NCBI RefSeq assembly: GCF_003352185.1 | Contig: NZ_CP029608.1 | Span: 2,170,001 to 2,234,000 of the forward strand | Length of the DNA stretch: 64,000 nt | Reading direction: 5' to 3' | Source: Pseudomonas kribbensis | Lineage (GTDB): Bacteria > Pseudomonadota > Gammaproteobacteria > Pseudomonadales > Pseudomonadaceae | Shown: piece by piece, positions 18,899-27,540 of the stretch | Layout of the letters: each line of letters starts with the position of its first letter | Position numbering within the stretch: the stretch's first letter is position 1 | Notes under the pieces: model-generated | Database searches by the model: none | Told to the model about the DNA's origin: nothing | The model's input: only the letters and a program-made list of their open reading frames with translations | Translations under genes and position numbers: made by a program

Positions 18899-20548
18899 TC
18901 AAGCGGTTTGCAGTTCGCTTTTGACCTTGCCGGCCTCCATGCGCACCAGTTGATCGGCAACGTCGAAGTAACGGTCATCGTGGGAAATCACGATGATGGT
19001 CTTGCCCAGCCGTTTCAGGTCGGGCAGCAGTTCGGTGTAGAAAATCCGCCGGAATGTCGGGTCCTGGTCGGCGGCCCATTCGTCGAACACCAGCACCGGA
19101 CGCTCCTCGAGCCAGGCATTGACCAGCGCCAGGCGCTTGCGTTGGCCGGTAGACAGGTCGGTGGTGCTGAAGGCGCCGTCACGCACGCTGACCTTGTGCG
19201 CGATCTCCAGCCGTTCGAGGTAGCGGGTGGCGTCCTGCGGGACTTCGCGATCACCCTGGATCAGGTCGTCGAACAGGTAGTAGTCGGCAAAGATCGTGGT
19301 GAAATTCTGTCGATAGTCGTCGCGGTTGAGGGCGGTGATCGGCTGGCCGTTGACCCGGATTTCACCTTCGGTGGGCGCATACAGGCCCAGCAGGAGTTTG
19401 ATCAGGGTGGTCTTGCCACAACCGTTTTCACCGACGATGAACACGATGTCGCCTTGCTCGATGCGCAGGTTGACCGGCCCGAGGCGGAACGGCTCGCTGC
19501 CGGGGACGGGCGGGAAGGCGTAGCGTACGTTGTTCAGTTCCAGGTGGCTGACCACACCGGGTTTGCTGCCATGATCCTCCAGCAACAGGTGGGGCTCAGG
19601 CGAGGAGAACTGCTCGCTCAGTTCGGCAATCCGGCGGAACGCGATCTGTGCGCGGCTGATGATCGGCAGCGTGCCGACCAGATGTTCCAGAGGGCCTTTC
19701 ATGTACAGCAGCACCAGCACGAAACCGCTCATCACCGCCTGGTCACCGCTCGGCCAGAACGATTGCAGGGCCAGCGCCATGCCGATCACCACGAAGAACA
19801 GCATGGAGCCGAACGACTTGGCGATCACGAAGGTGTTGATGGAGCGGATCTGGGTATCGCAGATCTTTTCCGCGGTTTTCTGGATGCCCGAGACAAACAT
19901 GCGCTGGCGGCGCGGACGGTGGATGCGCAGTTCCTTGGCACCTTCGGCAATCGCGTTGTAGTGCTTTTGCAGTTCGTCCTCGGAGTCGCGCGCGGCGTAG
20001 AAACCGCGCATGCCCTTGGCCCGGGCAATCGCCTGGATGGTGGTGCCGATGGCAATCGCCACCAGCATCATCAGGAACATCGGCCAGGACAGCATGGCCA
20101 GGTAGCCGAGGCAGCCCAAGGTCACCGTCATGGAAATGGCCAGCGGCGCGAATGCAAAGGCGAAGTCGCTGATGGTGTCCACGTCATGGGTCAGCACGGG
20201 GATCAGGCGATGGCTGCGGTAGCGCTCGATCTGGTCGATCGGCGCCGACAGCACCTTCTCTCCCAGCTCCTTGCGCAGGCGGGCGATGATGTGTTGACCG
20301 ACATAGTTGGTGCCGATGTCGGACAGGATTGTGGTCAGCAAGGCCAGGGCGCACAGCCCGGCGAAAATCATCACCACGGTGCGGGTCAGTCCGTCGGACG
20401 AGTGCAAGGCGTTGTTGATGGTCGCCAGCAGCACGGTGACGCTCAGGCCGCCGATCATGCCGAGCACGATAGACACGCAGACAATCAGGCGGAAGGGCTT
20501 GAGCAGGGCGAACAATTCGTTGATCGCCCCACGCGTTGGCTTGGTCAT
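18899..20548 (-). CDS. pvdE: Pyoverdine precursor ABC exporter (fused permease/ATPase)
   Basis: A 549-residue inner-membrane half-transporter, the same length as I recall for P. aeruginosa PvdE. About six transmembrane helices fill residues 15-290. The ATPase follows: Walker A VGENGCGKTT near 370, signature LSTGQRKRLAL, and Walker B VLVFDEWAADQDP, where the usual Glu-Pro is replaced as in this cyclic-peptide exporter family. It moves ferribactin into the periplasm, where PvdN/M/O/P act. The ATG at 20548 is preceded by AGGATTCCTCC; a longer frame upstream lacks support. A near-PvdS promoter lies about 48 bp upstream (20596-20619). fpvA follows downstream. Confidence 0.95.
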   Translation of the reverse strand: MTKPTRGAINELFALLKPFRLIVCVSIVLGMIGGLSVTVLLATINNALHSSDGLTRTVVMIFAGLCALALLTTILSDIGTNYVGQHIIARLRKELGEKVLSAPIDQIERYRSHRLIPVLTHDVDTISDFAFAFAPLAISMTVTLGCLGYLAMLSWPMFLMMLVAIAIGTTIQAIARAKGMRGFYAARDSEDELQKHYNAIAEGAKELRIHRPRRQRMFVSGIQKTAEKICDTQIRSINTFVIAKSFGSMLFFVVIGMALALQSFWPSGDQAVMSGFVLVLLYMKGPLEHLVGTLPIISRAQIAFRRIAELSEQFSSPEPHLLLEDHGSKPGVVSHLELNNVRYAFPPVPGSEPFRLGPVNLRIEQGDIVFIVGENGCGKTTLIKLLLGLYAPTEGEIRVNGQPITALNRDDYRQNFTTIFADYYLFDDLIQGDREVPQDATRYLERLEIAHKVSVRDGAFSTTDLSTGQRKRLALVNAWLEERPVLVFDEWAADQDPTFRRIFYTELLPDLKRLGKTIIVISHDDRYFDVADQLVRMEAGKVKSELQTA

Positions 20549-20595
20549 GGAGGAATCCTGCTTCGGTGCGGAGGGAGTGCCGGTATGTAAGGAAA

Positions 20596-20619
20596 ACGAA
20601 TGGTCACGGGGTTTCTTTA
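20596..20619 (-). promoter_or_regulatory. Near-consensus PvdS (iron-starvation) box for pvdE
   Basis: On the minus strand it reads TAAAG, 16 bases, CGT: one mismatch to TAAAT-N16-CGT. It lies about 48 bp before the pvdE ATG in the 111-bp pvdO-pvdE gap. Confidence 0.6.
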
Positions 20620-20659
20620 ACAACGACCGCAGACAGGCTGCGGTCGCTTACAGGCAGGA

Positions 20660-21547
20660 TCAGAGGTCGCGCACTACGCGAAAACCGAGCCAGTCGCCCT
20701 TGCTGGTCGGCCAGCTGCTGTTGCGGTTGCCCGAGCGGGAAAACACCGGTGCTTCGCCCCAGTCGTTGCCGCGCATGACCTGGCGTTCGCAGTTCTCCTG
20801 GGTCCATGGACGGCCGTCGTCGGGCACGCCGGAGTAATCCTTGTGATAGCAGTCGGCGGTCCACTCGTAGACATTGCCGTGGGCGTCGTACACGCCAAAG
20901 GCGTTGGCCGGGAAGGTGCCGGCCGGGGAGGTGAAGTTGTAACCGTCGGCGGCGCCGTAAGTGTTGGCATGCTTGGAGATCTGGTAATCGCTGCCTTCAT
21001 CGAACGGGAAGGGGAACGGGCCGGTGCTGCCGCCACGGGCCGCGTATTCGCGGATCGACTCGCTCGGCAGGCGATAGCTGTGGCCGGTCTTTTTCGACAG
21101 CCAGTCGATGTAGCCCTGGGCTTCGGCCACGTTCATGCACACGGCCGGATCGCGCTGGGTCTGCTTGAATTCCGGCTTGCCGGCGGTGCAGCGACGGCCC
21201 GGGCGATCATCGAAGTCATAGGGCTTGGCGCCGGTCTCGCGGACGTAGGCGTCCCACTCGCCGACCAGCACTTGAAAGCGGCTGATGGCGAACGGTCGGG
21301 TGAAGGTCACTTGATGGCGCGGACCTTCGTCGGGTTCGCGGCCGACCTCGTCGTCCGGTGTGCCCATGGTGAAACTGCCGGTCGGCAGGACCACCATTTC
21401 CGGGCAGTCCTTGCAGTCCTTGAACACCTTGCCGGGGGCCGGCGGGGTGGCGGCCGTGGCAGTGCCGGGCAGAAGGGCCGCGCACAGGGCAGTCAGGGCC
21501 AGGGCGGGCAACGCCTTGAAGGCGGTTGAGGCGTGAGGCTTTTTCAT
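20660..21547 (-). CDS. pvdO: Periplasmic pyoverdine maturation protein, formylglycine-generating-enzyme fold
   Basis: A 295-residue protein with a Sec-type signal peptide (MKKPHASTAFKALPALALT..., cleavage near residue 32, ATA-AT). The rest is a SUMF1/FGE-sulfatase domain: GSFTMGTPDDEVGREPDEG, RLPSESIREYAARGG, HGNVYEWTADCYHKDYSG and a terminal LGFRVVRDL. In fluorescent pseudomonads PvdO is reported to act in periplasmic oxidation of dihydropyoverdine to pyoverdine. It is 37 bp downstream of pvdN on the same strand, in the order pvdM-pvdN-pvdO seen in other species. Confidence 0.94.
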   Translation of the reverse strand: MKKPHASTAFKALPALALTALCAALLPGTATAATPPAPGKVFKDCKDCPEMVVLPTGSFTMGTPDDEVGREPDEGPRHQVTFTRPFAISRFQVLVGEWDAYVRETGAKPYDFDDRPGRRCTAGKPEFKQTQRDPAVCMNVAEAQGYIDWLSKKTGHSYRLPSESIREYAARGGSTGPFPFPFDEGSDYQISKHANTYGAADGYNFTSPAGTFPANAFGVYDAHGNVYEWTADCYHKDYSGVPDDGRPWTQENCERQVMRGNDWGEAPVFSRSGNRNSSWPTSKGDWLGFRVVRDL

Positions 21548-21584
21548 GGGTCGTCTCTGTGTAAAGGAAACCGGGGCGCAGGGT

Positions 21585-22871
21585 TCAGGCGCGCAGCGTC
21601 TTGCCCAGCAAATCGAGGAAACGGTCTACTTCGGCTTCGGTGTTGAGCAGGCCGGGCGCGGTACGGATCACCGGGCCGACGTCGCGGCTGACCGCATCGC
21701 AGACCACGCGGTTTTTCATCAGGCGGGCGGCGATGTCATCGCTGTCGCGACCCTTGACCCGGAAGAAACTGAAGCCGGCGGAGAACTTCGGATCGACCGG
21801 CGTCACCAGTTCGATTCCTGGCTGTTCCTGCAAACGCTGTTTCAGGTAGCTGTTGAGCTGATGGATGCGCGCCTGCACGTCGGCCTTGCCCAGTTGCAGG
21901 TGCAGCTTGAACGCTTCGTCCACCGCCCAGCGGTGTTCGAAGGCGTGATAGCCGCCCGGCGTCATGGTGTTGGCGAAGGTCGTGGCTTCGGAAAAAGTCG
22001 GCACGCTGGGGCTGACGTATTTCACTTCGTCGCTGCGACTGCAGACGATGCCGGTGCCGCGGGGGCCGAACATCCATTTGTGCGTGCCGGCGATGAAGAA
22101 ATCGCAATTCATCTGCGGGAAATCCAGGTCTTCGACGCCGAAACCGTGCACGCCATCGACCACGTAAATGATCCGGTCCTTGTCGTCCCGATTCCGGTTG
22201 TGTTCGTCGACGAGGCGGGCGATGTCGCCGATCGGCAGTTTCACGCCGCTGCCCGAATGCACCCAGGTCATGCCGAGGACGCGGGTTTCGGGGCGGATAT
22301 TGCGATTGATAGTGTCGAGCACCTGGTCCATCGACACGTCTTGCGGGTTCTCGAACAACTTGAGTTTGCGCACCCGGGTGCCGTCGCGGGCGGTGCGGAA
22401 ATCGAGGATGTTGCGGGTGGAGTAATGCTCGTGAACCGTGGTCAGGATCTCCTGGTCCGGGCGCACCTGCACACTGCCATAGATCATTGCCAGGCCTTCG
22501 GTGGTGCTGCCGGTGAGGGCGATCTGGCTCGGCCTGGCCTGCAGGTATTTGCCGGCCCAGACCCGCACGTTTTCTTCGCGCTGTTCGGTGACGCCCAGAT
22601 CCCAATCCATGGCCAGGCCCGGATTGCGGTCGATGTCTGCACGGTAGCGAGCGATGGCTTCACGCACAGGTTTTGGGTGGGAGGTGACGAGGAAGTTGGC
22701 GAAGTGGATCGACTGCGGATCCTGTTCGAACATTCCGCGCAGGGTCGCCCATTTGTCCTGCGGCGAGGCCTGCGGATCGGCCGCCCGGGCGGGTGCAGCC
22801 AGGCTGACGCCCAGCGGCAGGGTGGCCGCCAGTACGCCGGCCTGTTTCAGGAAAGTGCGGCGGTCGGTCAT
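21585..22871 (-). CDS. pvdN: Tat-exported PLP-dependent enzyme of pyoverdine side-chain modification
   Basis: A 428-residue class-V aminotransferase-fold protein. The N-terminus MTDRRTFLKQAGVLAAT is a Tat signal with a twin Arg, so it works in the periplasm. The PLP lysine is probably in GTHKWMFGPRG. Literature reports PvdN converts the glutamate side chain on the chromophore to succinamide. The ATG at 22871 overlaps the pvdM stop by four bases (ATGA), indicating coupled translation. A longer upstream frame lies within pvdM and lacks a signal peptide, so it is rejected. Confidence 0.95.
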   Translation of the reverse strand: MTDRRTFLKQAGVLAATLPLGVSLAAPARAADPQASPQDKWATLRGMFEQDPQSIHFANFLVTSHPKPVREAIARYRADIDRNPGLAMDWDLGVTEQREENVRVWAGKYLQARPSQIALTGSTTEGLAMIYGSVQVRPDQEILTTVHEHYSTRNILDFRTARDGTRVRKLKLFENPQDVSMDQVLDTINRNIRPETRVLGMTWVHSGSGVKLPIGDIARLVDEHNRNRDDKDRIIYVVDGVHGFGVEDLDFPQMNCDFFIAGTHKWMFGPRGTGIVCSRSDEVKYVSPSVPTFSEATTFANTMTPGGYHAFEHRWAVDEAFKLHLQLGKADVQARIHQLNSYLKQRLQEQPGIELVTPVDPKFSAGFSFFRVKGRDSDDIAARLMKNRVVCDAVSRDVGPVIRTAPGLLNTEAEVDRFLDLLGKTLRA

Positions 22872-24238
22872 GGTCGGGTCGTGTCCTGGCGGGAGAGCAG
22901 CGCAGGTCTGGCGGCTTTCTGTACCTGTTCCCAGACCCGCAGGAAGTTGCCGCCCCACAGCTTGGCGATGTCCGCTTCGGAGTAACCGCGCTGGATCAGT
23001 TCGGCGGTGACGTTGCGGATCTCGCCGACGTTCTCCCAACCCTTGATGCCGCCGCCGTCGTTGAAGTCGGAAGCGATGCCGACGTGGTCGATACCGATCT
23101 TGCGCACGGTGTAGTCGATGGCGTCGCCAAGATCCTTGAGGGTGGCTTTCGGTTCTTCTTCGAGAATCCCGTACAGGCCGCTGGCGTACTGACCAAGTTT
23201 CTGTTCCGACCAGGCAGTGATGATCGGGTCGCCCGGCATCAGGGCCATGGCCAGGTTCGGCAGTGGCGGCAGGTCGAAACGCGCACGCAGCGCGTTGAGC
23301 TTGTCCTGGGTGCCTTGGGTCAGCGGCTTGAGATATTGCGAAAAGCCGACCACCTGCACCACGCCACCGCTGTTCTTGATCAGCTGCAACTCCTTGTCGC
23401 TGAGGTTGCGCGGAATGTCCACGGCCGCTCTGGGCGCCGAGTGCGAAGCCACCAGCGGCGTGCGGCTCAGTTGCGCGACCTGTTCCAGGCCCTTGGTCGA
23501 CATCTGCGAGACATCGATGATCACGCCCAGGTCATTGAGGCGGTGCACGGCCTGTTTGCCGATATCGGAGAGACCGTCGAGTGCATCCGGGGAATCATTG
23601 AAAAACGGCAGCGGGCGCGAAGAGTCCGCCCAGCTGTTGTTGCCGATGTAGCTGAAGCCGAACATGCGCATGCCGCGACCGGCCCACAGGTCCAGCTTGC
23701 TCAGGTCGTTGCCCAGCGGGTAGGCGTTGAGCATGCTGATGAAAATCGCAAACTTGCCTTCGCCGTGCAGTCGGCGGAAATCGTCAGGGGTGTAGGCGAT
23801 GCCGACCTGATTGGGAAAGTCGCGCACCAGCCCGGAAATGATCTTGTAACGCACCTCCTGCTGATTGCGCGCTTCTTCGACGAAACCGTCGGTAGGGCGG
23901 TGTGGCGCGTTCGGGCCGTTCCACATTTCCGGCCAGCCGAACACGGTCAGTGCCGCGCCGGACAACCGCCCACGATTGGCCTTGATCAGGTCGAACTGCC
24001 CGGAGCCATCCTTGTCGGCTTCATTGCCGTGAGCGCCGAAGCTCAGGGGCACGGTGATGTGGCTGTCGAACGACAGGATCCGGTCCTGCAGTTCGGTGGC
24101 CTGTTTCATCACCTTGACCGGATAGCCGGGGTTGTCCCTGAACCAGTAATCCCAGGCCAGGAAGCCTGCGCCGGCACTGATTGCCATGGCCAGCGGCAGG
24201 CCGATGTATAGAGCCTTTTTCGAACGCGGTTTTGTCAT
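22868..24238 (-). CDS. pvdM: Periplasmic renal-dipeptidase-family protein of pyoverdine maturation
   Basis: About 456 residues. The N-terminal helix (KKALYIGLPLAMAISAGAGFLAW) is a signal or membrane anchor, and a membrane dipeptidase (TIM-barrel) domain follows. The usual DGHND metal motif reads F-D-S-H-I-T-V-P here, and no Glu is seen at the bridging position (region FISMLNAYPLGND). The SHS (VASHSAPRAA) and HVGIASDF motifs are kept. A classical zinc peptidase activity is therefore doubtful. It is required for pyoverdine maturation in other species, but its exact role is unsettled. The start is either 24238 or 24244 (MAMT). A perfect PvdS box lies about 57 bp upstream. Confidence 0.92.
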   Translation of the reverse strand: MTKPRSKKALYIGLPLAMAISAGAGFLAWDYWFRDNPGYPVKVMKQATELQDRILSFDSHITVPLSFGAHGNEADKDGSGQFDLIKANRGRLSGAALTVFGWPEMWNGPNAPHRPTDGFVEEARNQQEVRYKIISGLVRDFPNQVGIAYTPDDFRRLHGEGKFAIFISMLNAYPLGNDLSKLDLWAGRGMRMFGFSYIGNNSWADSSRPLPFFNDSPDALDGLSDIGKQAVHRLNDLGVIIDVSQMSTKGLEQVAQLSRTPLVASHSAPRAAVDIPRNLSDKELQLIKNSGGVVQVVGFSQYLKPLTQGTQDKLNALRARFDLPPLPNLAMALMPGDPIITAWSEQKLGQYASGLYGILEEEPKATLKDLGDAIDYTVRKIGIDHVGIASDFNDGGGIKGWENVGEIRNVTAELIQRGYSEADIAKLWGGNFLRVWEQVQKAARPALLSRQDTTRP

Positions 24239-24300
24239 TGCCATCTCATTCAGGTTCGCCGTCGAGTTACAGGCGCAGGGGCCTTTGCTATCTGGGAGGA

Positions 24301-24324
24301 ACGACTGAGACGACAAAGAATTTA
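24301..24324 (-). promoter_or_regulatory. PvdS-dependent promoter element for pvdMNO
   Basis: On the minus strand: TAAAT at 24324-24320, exactly 16 bases, CGT at 24303-24301. This matches the published iron-starvation box of the sigma factor PvdS. Confidence 0.88.
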
Positions 24325-24385
24325 GCGTGGCGGCAAAACAACGGGCGACGATGCCGGGCATGAAGAGGTTCTTTTCGGACAGCGA

Positions 24386-24409
24386 TAAATTTACCGATCC
24401 AGCAAACGT
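24386..24409 (+). promoter_or_regulatory. PvdS-dependent promoter element for pvdP
   Basis: TAAAT at 24386-24390, 16 bases, CGT at 24407-24409, 46 bp before the pvdP ATG. With the element at 24301-24324 it makes a divergent iron-starvation promoter. Confidence 0.9.
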
Positions 24410-24454
24410 TCTAGCTTGGATAAAGCCTGCTTCATGGCTGACACAGGTAGGGCA

Positions 24455-26080
24455 ATGACGATCTCTCGACGCTGGTTCATGGCGGGCATGGCACTCACGG
24501 GCGCTGCGCTGCCTGCCGCTTTTTATGCACATCGTGAGCTGACCCGCGAGGAGGAGCCGATCACGCCGGGCGAGGCCACGGTCGATCTGGCGGACACCGC
24601 CGGGCAGCAACTGGCCGACAACCTGCGCGGAATCTGGGACATCCGCTTCACGGGGGCCAATGCCGGACTAGACGGCTTGCCCCGTGAAGGCCTGGAACTG
24701 TTTCTCGATATTGCCCAGCGCGGGCGTGGTTTGCGCGGGTATCTCGATACCGGCCCTCGCTTGCGTACCGACGCTTCGCCGCACTATGAGGTCATTGGCG
24801 ATCTGGCTCCGGGCAATGGCGCCGAGCTTTACTGGCGCCTGATGCGTACGGACATGCCACAAGCGCCGGCAGTCTATGAGTTCCGGGTCAAGCTGGACGA
24901 AGTCTGGGCGGCCTTCGGCAACGCCGGCAGCGGCACGTTTACCGGGCAGGTGCTGCGGCTGGACCGGCCGCTGGCTTTGCCGGAACTCGACAATCGTTTC
25001 ATCGCGATCAAGCGCCGCTTCCCCGAGGCCCGCGAGCGGACCGGCCTGACCCCGACATTGCTGGCGTGGCTGGTGTCGCCCGAGCATCGCCTGTTCCACC
25101 AGCTCTGGCATGCCTCGCGGGACAAGTGGCACAAACTGTCGGAGAAAAAACGCGACGCGTTGCGCGGTATCGGCTGGCAACCCGGCCCCCGGGACAAGGA
25201 GCGCGACGCACGTGGGCCACGGAAGGATCGCAACGGCTCGGGCGTCGACTTTTTCTTCATGCATCGGCACATGCTGGGCGTCGCCCGTTCGATGCAGGAT
25301 CTGCCGTCGTGGTCGAGATTCCCCGCGCCGCAACCTGAACTGGAACGTGACCGTCAGGGCTTTGCCCGCTACTTCGACAACCACGACGGCAACGCCTTGC
25401 CACCGACCTGGCTGGCGGAGGGCGATGACGAATACACAAAGTGGGTCAGTGACATCAAGGCCGCCGAGACCTATCACAGCAACTTCCAGGTCTGGGAGTC
25501 GCAGTACACCGATCCGCGCTATCTCTCGAAACTGACCCTCGGCCAATTCGGCTCGGAAGTCGAACTGGGCCTGCACGACTGGCTGCACATGCGCTGGGCG
25601 TCAGTGGCGCGCGATCCTTCCAACGATATTCCGCTGCCGATGGCCCGGGACCAGGCGGACTTCGCGGCCCGTTGGTACGCCGCCGAAAACGACTTCCTCG
25701 GCGACCCGTTTTCCTCCCATGTGAACCCGGTGTTCTGGCGTTTCCATGGCTGGATCGACGACCGCATCGAGGACTGGTATCGCGCTCACGAACGCTTTCA
25801 TCCGGGTGAAGTGAGCCGTCTGCAGGTCAATGGCGTGCCATGGTTTGCGCCGGGACGATGGGTCGAGGTCGATGACCCGTGGCTCGGCCCGGACACCCAT
25901 GGTTGCAGCACCGTTCCCGGCCTGCAGGTGGGGCGCTCGGTGGAGATGGACCCGGAAACCATGAAACTGGCGTTGCGCATCACCTTCGGCGATGAAAACA
26001 ACATGGCCGATCTGTTTCGCCGGATTCCGCAGCGGCCGTGGTACGCCAGGCACCTGAAGGTCAAAGGGCGGCAGCTCTGA
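24455..26080 (+). CDS. pvdP: Tat-exported tyrosinase that forms the pyoverdine chromophore
   Basis: 541 residues, close to the 544 I recall for P. aeruginosa PvdP. It has a Tat signal (MTISRRWFMAGMALTGAAL), a beta-barrel-like N-terminal half, and a C-terminal copper tyrosinase domain. Histidine motifs are visible: HRLFHQLWHASRDKW, FFFMHRHMLGVAR, HDWLHMRWASV and FWRFHGWIDDRIEDW. Known role: oxidation of ferribactin to dihydropyoverdine in the periplasm. The ATG at 24455 follows AGGTAGGG and gives the proper Tat signal; an upstream extension of 13 codons would spoil it. Confidence 0.95.
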   Translation: MTISRRWFMAGMALTGAALPAAFYAHRELTREEEPITPGEATVDLADTAGQQLADNLRGIWDIRFTGANAGLDGLPREGLELFLDIAQRGRGLRGYLDTGPRLRTDASPHYEVIGDLAPGNGAELYWRLMRTDMPQAPAVYEFRVKLDEVWAAFGNAGSGTFTGQVLRLDRPLALPELDNRFIAIKRRFPEARERTGLTPTLLAWLVSPEHRLFHQLWHASRDKWHKLSEKKRDALRGIGWQPGPRDKERDARGPRKDRNGSGVDFFFMHRHMLGVARSMQDLPSWSRFPAPQPELERDRQGFARYFDNHDGNALPPTWLAEGDDEYTKWVSDIKAAETYHSNFQVWESQYTDPRYLSKLTLGQFGSEVELGLHDWLHMRWASVARDPSNDIPLPMARDQADFAARWYAAENDFLGDPFSSHVNPVFWRFHGWIDDRIEDWYRAHERFHPGEVSRLQVNGVPWFAPGRWVEVDDPWLGPDTHGCSTVPGLQVGRSVEMDPETMKLALRITFGDENNMADLFRRIPQRPWYARHLKVKGRQL

Positions 26081-26084
26081 AGAC

Positions 26085-26119
26085 AAAAAAATCGCAGCTT
26101 ACGGGCTGCGATTTTTTTT
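26085..26119. terminator. Bidirectional terminator between pvdP and opmQ
   Basis: A-run, stem ATCGCAGC/GCTGCGAT, T-run of eight. It ends both convergent genes. Confidence 0.92.
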
Positions 26120-26138
26120 GCCTTGAACCAGGCTGTTT

Positions 26139-27533
26139 TCAGATTACTTGCCAGCCCCCGCCCAGTGCCTTGTACAGCGCAATGCTGGCCTGCAGGCGTG
26201 ACAGCCGCAGTTGCACGTTCAAGTCCTGGGCGGCGTACAGCGTGCGCTGGGTCTGCAGCACCGTCAGCAGATCCTCGGCGCCGGCCTGATAGCGACTCTG
26301 GGCAATGTCGAACGCGGTCTGTGCCTGGCGCAGTTCTTCGCTTTGCCACTGACGTTGCTCATCGAGGCCGCGAATGCTCGTCAGGGCTTTTTCGACGTCC
26401 GCAAAACCATTGATGATCGCGCCGCGATAGGTCTCCAGCAGCTCTTCCTGGCGCGCCGTGGCCTTGTCGCGCTCGGCGCCGAGGCGACCGTTGTTGAAGA
26501 TCGGCGCCACCAGGCCCGACGACAGATTGTAGAAAGTGGTGCGCAGCAGATCCGCTGCGAGGTCGGCGCCGGTACCCAGGCTGGCGGTCAGTGTCAGCTT
26601 GGGCAGCATGGCGGCGCGGGCAACGGTAACATCCGCCTGGGCAGCGGCCAGTTTTGCTTCGGCGCTGGCGATGTCCGGACGTCGTTGCAGCAGGTCGCTG
26701 GGCACGCCGCTGGCAATGTCCGGCCATTGCAATTGGGCGAACGACTGTTTGGGCGACGGCAATTCCTGCACGGGTTGGCCGAGCAGTGCCGCCAGGGTGA
26801 TCAGGGCCTCGCGCGCTTGTTGTTGCGTCAAAGGCAGTTTGCGCTGTTGCTCGGCGACCAGGCTCTTTTGCTGAGCCAGCTCCAGCGCCGTGGCGCCGCC
26901 GGCGTCGTAACGGGTCTGCACCAGATGCAGCACGCTCTGCGCATTGGCCAGGTTGAGCTCGGCAATCCGCGCCTGCTCACGCAGCGCCAAGGCCTGGGTG
27001 TAGCTGTTGGCGACGGCGCTTTGCAGGGTCAGTTCCACCGTCGAGCGATCGAACTTGCTGGCCTGCACGGCGAACACCGCGCTGTCCCGGGCGGCGCGTT
27101 TGCCACCCCAGAAATCGATTTCGTAACTGGCGCTCAACTCGGCATCGTAATAATCCAGCGAGCGTTTGTTCGGGTTCACATCGAGTTGGCTGTAGCCTTT
27201 GCCGTGCAGGAGTTTCTGCCGGTTGGCATTCAGACCGGCCTTGATTTCCGGCAGCAGCGGGGCGCCGGCGATGGTCGCACCGGCCTGGGCCTGGCGGACC
27301 CGGGCGACGGCGGCGGCCAGGTCATGGCTGCCCAGTCTTGCCTGATCGATCAACTGGTCGAGTTCCGAGCTGCCGAAGTGCGTCCACCATTGTCGATCGC
27401 TCTGGCTGGCGCCGGGATGTTCCGGCGATTGCCAGGTCGGCGGTGGTTGCAGGCCGCTGTCGGGGCGCGGCGCGGGGCTGCCGCAGGCCGCCAGCAAAAC
27501 GCTGGCGGCGAGAAGTGTCAGGTGGGCTTTCAT
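26139..27533 (-). CDS. opmQ: Outer-membrane efflux lipoprotein of the pyoverdine efflux pump
   Basis: 464 residues, a TolC/OprM-type outer-membrane channel. The start MKAHLTLLAASVLLAACGS carries a lipoprotein signal with lipobox LAAC. Two homologous halves follow, with long helical segments (EQARIAELNLANAQSVLHLV; DIAQSRYQAGAEDLLTVL). It forms the PvdRT-OpmQ tripartite pump with the adjacent pvdR and pvdT, which exports new and recycled pyoverdine from the periplasm. An alternative GTG start at 27548 overlaps the pvdT stop; ATG 27533 is preferred because it gives a clean signal peptide. Confidence 0.93.
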   Translation of the reverse strand: MKAHLTLLAASVLLAACGSPAPRPDSGLQPPPTWQSPEHPGASQSDRQWWTHFGSSELDQLIDQARLGSHDLAAAVARVRQAQAGATIAGAPLLPEIKAGLNANRQKLLHGKGYSQLDVNPNKRSLDYYDAELSASYEIDFWGGKRAARDSAVFAVQASKFDRSTVELTLQSAVANSYTQALALREQARIAELNLANAQSVLHLVQTRYDAGGATALELAQQKSLVAEQQRKLPLTQQQAREALITLAALLGQPVQELPSPKQSFAQLQWPDIASGVPSDLLQRRPDIASAEAKLAAAQADVTVARAAMLPKLTLTASLGTGADLAADLLRTTFYNLSSGLVAPIFNNGRLGAERDKATARQEELLETYRGAIINGFADVEKALTSIRGLDEQRQWQSEELRQAQTAFDIAQSRYQAGAEDLLTVLQTQRTLYAAQDLNVQLRLSRLQASIALYKALGGGWQVI

Positions 27534-27540
27534 AGGTCGA

